From contig NZ_JAGIPG010000005.1 in assembly GCF_017877055.1 (NCBI RefSeq), forward strand, positions 340,642 to 404,641: 64,000 nt of DNA. Direction: 5' to 3'. Below the pieces are notes generated by a model, which did no database searches, was not told the origin of the DNA, and saw only the letters and a program-made list of their open reading frames with translations. Of this stretch, positions 61,295 to 64,000 are shown piece by piece (positions within the stretch are counted from its first letter, which is position 1; each line of letters starts with the position of its first letter). This DNA is from Neorhizobium galegae (GTDB lineage: Bacteria > Pseudomonadota > Alphaproteobacteria > Rhizobiales > Rhizobiaceae). Position numbers and translations under genes: made by a program.

Positions 61295-63235
61295 TTAGCG
61301 GCTGGCGACCTCGTCGGCCGACTGGGTGTTGAGCAGCGTATCGATGCGCTTGCGTTCCTCTTCGAAACGGGCGAGCGCCTTGCCGTTCAGCGAATTGCCA
61401 CCCGGCAGGCGGATCTTCATCGCATCGACCTTGGTGCCGTTGACGATCAGCTCGTAATGAAGGTGGGTGCCGGTCGACTGGCCGGTCGAGCCGACGTACC
61501 CGATCACCTGGCCCTGGGTGACCTTGGCGCCTTCGCGAATGCCCGGCGCGATCGCGCTCTGGTGATTGTAGGAGGAGACATAGCCATTGGCGTGGCGGAT
61601 GAGCGTCTGGTTGCCGTAGCCGCCGGAATCCCAGCCAGCCTTTTCGACGACACCGTTGCCTGTGGCGATGATCGGCGTGCCGCGCGGGGCGGCCCAGTCG
61701 GTGCCGGTATGCATGAGGGCCTTGCCCAGGATCGGATGGCCGCGCATGCCGAAGCCGGAGGTCATGCGGCCGTTCGGAAGGGGGTTGCGCAGCAGGAACT
61801 GCCGGATGCTCTTGCCGTCCTCGTCGAAATAGTCGACCGAATTGTCGTCGGGGTTCTGGAAGCGGTAGAAGCGGCTCGTCGTGTCGCCGAAACGGGCGTT
61901 CACGTAGAGCAACTGGGAATCCTTGTTCGCCTGGCCCTTGTCGTCGGCGACCGAGAAGAAGGCCTCGATCTTGTCTGTCGGTTTCAGCTGGGCCTGCAGA
62001 TCGACATTGCTGGCGAGCAGTTTCACCAGCGTGCCGGTCATCTCCTTGCTCATGCCGTAGGAGAGGGCGGCCCGGTAGATGCCGTCGTAGACGCGCGGCA
62101 GTTCGCGGCCCGCGAGGACCTGCGCCGGCTGCTCGCTGAAGGCAGAGGCGACCGCATCCAGCATCGGCGGCTCCCGGCCGTCAACGAAGCGGCCATGATC
62201 GTCGAGGGCGACGGTTACCCGGTGGTCGCCACGCCGATAGAGACTGGCGCGGACGACCAGAACCATGTCGCCTTCCTGGATGACGCCGATGCGCAGCACG
62301 TCGCCGACGGAAAGGTCGGCTTCGCCGAGGCGGGATTGCAGGTAGCCGGAAATCTCGCGGGCCTTGCCTTCCGGATAGCCGACCTCGGTCATCGCCTGGC
62401 TGACCGTTTCGACCTTGCGCACCGGAATGATGTCGTCGGCATATTCGCGGGTACGCGAGTTGATCGCCTCAGGCGTCGATACCGATATGTTTTCCTCGAC
62501 GATGCGGGCAGAAAGACCGGCGGTGATATCGAGACCGCCGCCATCCTCCTTCGACGAGAAGCGTTGCGGATCGACATAATAGAGCGCCGAAAGCTGGGCG
62601 TTGCCGTCGCTGAGCACCGAACCGTTGGAGCGGACGTTCTCCTCGACCTCCTCCAGCGTCATCGCCTGCGCGAAGGCGTACATGTTGCCCTTGACGGGGA
62701 AGGCGACGGTCTGGAGACTGACTTCGGATTCGACGTTCGACCCGTAGATGACGCCGGCACGCGCGGCAGGCGGCGGGGGCGTTTCGCTCGACGAGAAGAT
62801 CGTCATCGGATCGAAGTTCGGATAATCTTCCTGCGCCACGTGGTTTGCCGCAAGATTCATCTTCACATGCGCGAAGGGCTTGCGGCGGACGACTTCCTTA
62901 TTGCCCTCGTGCACGACCGTCGAGACTTCCATCACCTTCCGGTCGGTCGGCATGGCGACGATATTGCCGCCGAGCAGCCGCTTGCCGCGTGAGGCGGCAT
63001 CCGCATCGTTCGTCGGGATGGAGGCGGAGGCTTCGGCCGGGATCGCAAGCTGCTGGCGACCGTCGAGGGCGGCAAACAAAGCAACGCCCATCAGGATAGA
63101 AGATGTAATGCCCGTCAGAAACGTGCCGGAAAGCCAACGCAACGAAATCTCACGTCGATCCGGAGCACGACGGCCGTCGGCGAGGATCGGCGGTTCGTTG
63201 CCGAGCGAGCGGATCATGCTGCGGGCCGTCATCAT
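61295..63235 (-). CDS. M23 family metallopeptidase (LytM/NlpD-like)
   Basis: A 646-aa envelope protein. One hydrophobic anchor lies at about residues 35-58. A long periplasmic region follows, and the C-terminal LytM domain has the zinc site His509 and Asp513 in HTGTDWAAP and His591 and His593 in HLHYE. All zinc ligands are present, so it should be an active peptidoglycan endopeptidase, probably for cell division or elongation. Start at 63235 or three bases later. A promoter with a palindrome over the -10 lies upstream. Confidence 0.9.
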   Translation of the reverse strand: MMTARSMIRSLGNEPPILADGRRAPDRREISLRWLSGTFLTGITSSILMGVALFAALDGRQQLAIPAEASASIPTNDADAASRGKRLLGGNIVAMPTDRKVMEVSTVVHEGNKEVVRRKPFAHVKMNLAANHVAQEDYPNFDPMTIFSSSETPPPPAARAGVIYGSNVESEVSLQTVAFPVKGNMYAFAQAMTLEEVEENVRSNGSVLSDGNAQLSALYYVDPQRFSSKEDGGGLDITAGLSARIVEENISVSTPEAINSRTREYADDIIPVRKVETVSQAMTEVGYPEGKAREISGYLQSRLGEADLSVGDVLRIGVIQEGDMVLVVRASLYRRGDHRVTVALDDHGRFVDGREPPMLDAVASAFSEQPAQVLAGRELPRVYDGIYRAALSYGMSKEMTGTLVKLLASNVDLQAQLKPTDKIEAFFSVADDKGQANKDSQLLYVNARFGDTTSRFYRFQNPDDNSVDYFDEDGKSIRQFLLRNPLPNGRMTSGFGMRGHPILGKALMHTGTDWAAPRGTPIIATGNGVVEKAGWDSGGYGNQTLIRHANGYVSSYNHQSAIAPGIREGAKVTQGQVIGYVGSTGQSTGTHLHYELIVNGTKVDAMKIRLPGGNSLNGKALARFEEERKRIDTLLNTQSADEVASR

Positions 63236-63584
63236 GCCAGTCTAAGCCAGTCCCTGATACTCGTTATTGCCGTAGGCAGTTTTTATACTGCCTGCGGGAC
63301 CTTGGGCCAAACATGTGCCCCTTTCAGCCTGGAGAGTCAAATCAGTCACGTTGCAAACGCGTACACCGCCCGAGACGTCTTTTCGATTCCCTGCTGGGAC
63401 CGTGGTAACCATGAGAATGTGAATTTGTCGGGGCGGTTTTGGGGCAGGGACCAAAAGGGTGGTGTTTCTGCCCGTCGCAAGGGCTCGAAAGTCCCCGGAA
63501 AAGCACATTTTGAATGATTCTTCGGAAATTATGATTATATATCAATTGCTTGTCGCTTTTCTCGATTTTTCTGATTCATCCCTG
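63236..63584. other. Gene-free region between the M23 gene and the rrn promoter
   Basis: 349 bases. Apart from the M23 promoter and palindrome I see no gene. The right part is AT-rich (about 63510-63584), as expected upstream of a strong rrn promoter, where it could act as an UP element. Confidence 0.5.
63270..63310 (-). promoter_or_regulatory. Promoter of the M23 gene with palindrome over the -10
   Basis: On the minus strand TTGGCC (63310-63305) and TATAAA (63287-63282) are 17 bases apart. The -10 lies in the centre of an 11-bp inverted repeat (63270-63280 / 63287-63297), core GGCAGTATAAAAACTGCC. A repressor bound there would block the promoter, or the palindrome may form a hairpin at the start of the transcript. 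Confidence 0.6.
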
Positions 63585-63614
63585 TTGACTTGAAAGAGGG
63601 GTTCCTTCTATAAC
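63585..63614 (+). promoter_or_regulatory. rRNA operon promoter
   Basis: TTGACT at 63585-63590 and TATAAC at 63609-63614, 18 bases apart, preceded by an AT-rich tract. It lies about 370 bases before the 16S gene. The leader between (about 63622-63985) should hold antitermination and processing sites. Confidence 0.8.
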
Positions 63615-63985
63615 CCGCTCACTGAACGAGGGCGGCGGCGCTGCTGGCGACGACGACTTTCGTTCTTCAGAAATCACTGATTGATTGGCGCATGCTGGTT
63701 GGGACCGGGTTACGGTTTGGTCTCTGGAAGCGGTGCTGTTCGGGAAGTTTTGACGGTTTGGCCATTTGGTTTTGAAGCGTCGGTTATTTGACAATTGAAG
63801 ATGAGAAGAAAGAGAAACGTGGTCGGCGGTTTTCGCGGATTGGGCTTTAGGGCTTGATCTATGGAAGACAAATGACGGTCACGTTTTGAACAAGAGAACA
63901 CCTGATCGTGGGCGCAGTGATGCGGACATGATCAAAGTGAGTTCTCGTCGATTCAGAACAAGAGTGATTAGTCGGATTGGATTCT

Positions 63986-64000
63986 CAACTTGAGAGTTTG
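63986..64000 (+). rRNA. rrs: 16S rRNA, 5' end (cut by window edge)
   Basis: The last 15 bases, CAACTTGAGAGTTTG, match the 5' end of rhizobial 16S rRNA, where the universal GAGTTTGATC begins. The gene continues beyond the window. The exact mature 5' end could be one or two bases off. Confidence 0.85.

Overview
The window looks like a chromosomal segment of a Rhizobiaceae alphaproteobacterium (Rhizobium, Agrobacterium or Neorhizobium type). The evidence is high GC, GTG and TTG starts next to strong GGAG sites, a CpdR response regulator beside a DUF4175/TIGR02302 membrane protein, lptM-like/lysA/argH in series, DUF4167 and prfA-prmC near clpB, a RIME-type palindromic repeat, and an rRNA operon promoter whose 16S gene starts at the right edge. 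There is no transposase, integrase, prophage or CRISPR array.

Layout. 99-1150: hpt and cpdR (+). 1155-7009: argH, lptM-like, lysA and the TIGR02302 protein on the minus strand, with tlpA diverging from argH. 7701-8031: a structured intergenic stretch with a possible 37-aa small protein. 8032-13312 (-): SDR, HIG1-like membrane protein, PduO-type adenosyltransferase, rhomboid, etfB-etfA, and a 3-hydroxyacyl-CoA dehydrogenase behind its own terminator. 13383-17079: YihY, GluQRS, AlkA, HNH endonuclease and DsbB. 17339-17608: convergent tRNA-Arg(CCG) and tRNA-Leu(CAA). 17918-25116: acyl-CoA synthetase, GNAT/CelD-like protein, flippase, and DUF2798-MFS divergent from a LysR regulator. 25194-35515: secA, a PpiC-type isomerase, argJ-GNAT-mutT, a Flp pilin, an NDUFAF5-like methyltransferase, comF, grxC, a nitrilase-family hydrolase and DUF1178. 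35550-36644: an orphan ParD-type antitoxin and ubiG.

36645-50190 looks like an accessory block between ubiG and lysC, which I recall as neighbours in related genomes. It holds a catabolic operon for unsaturated uronate oligosaccharides (GH105/88-type hydrolase, KduI, an uncharacterised 827-aa protein, a binding-protein ABC transporter) divergent from a LacI regulator. It also holds a hydrolase gene with a long, highly structured leader. 50191-61219 returns to core genes: lysC, ptsP, prfA-prmC, DUF4167, a type I DAHP synthase (minus) and clpB. An M23 peptidase (minus) and the rrn promoter close the window.

The strongest unusual signals are regulatory. The DAHP synthase gene has what looks like a complete translation-coupled attenuator: a 24-codon leader peptide with a Phe/Tyr cluster, pairing segments and an intrinsic terminator. 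The hydrolase gene at 37591 is preceded by a two-state RNA-like fold and a well-placed upstream ORF. The M23 gene has a promoter whose -10 lies inside a long palindrome. All functional assignments come from reading motifs and context; no database search was run.
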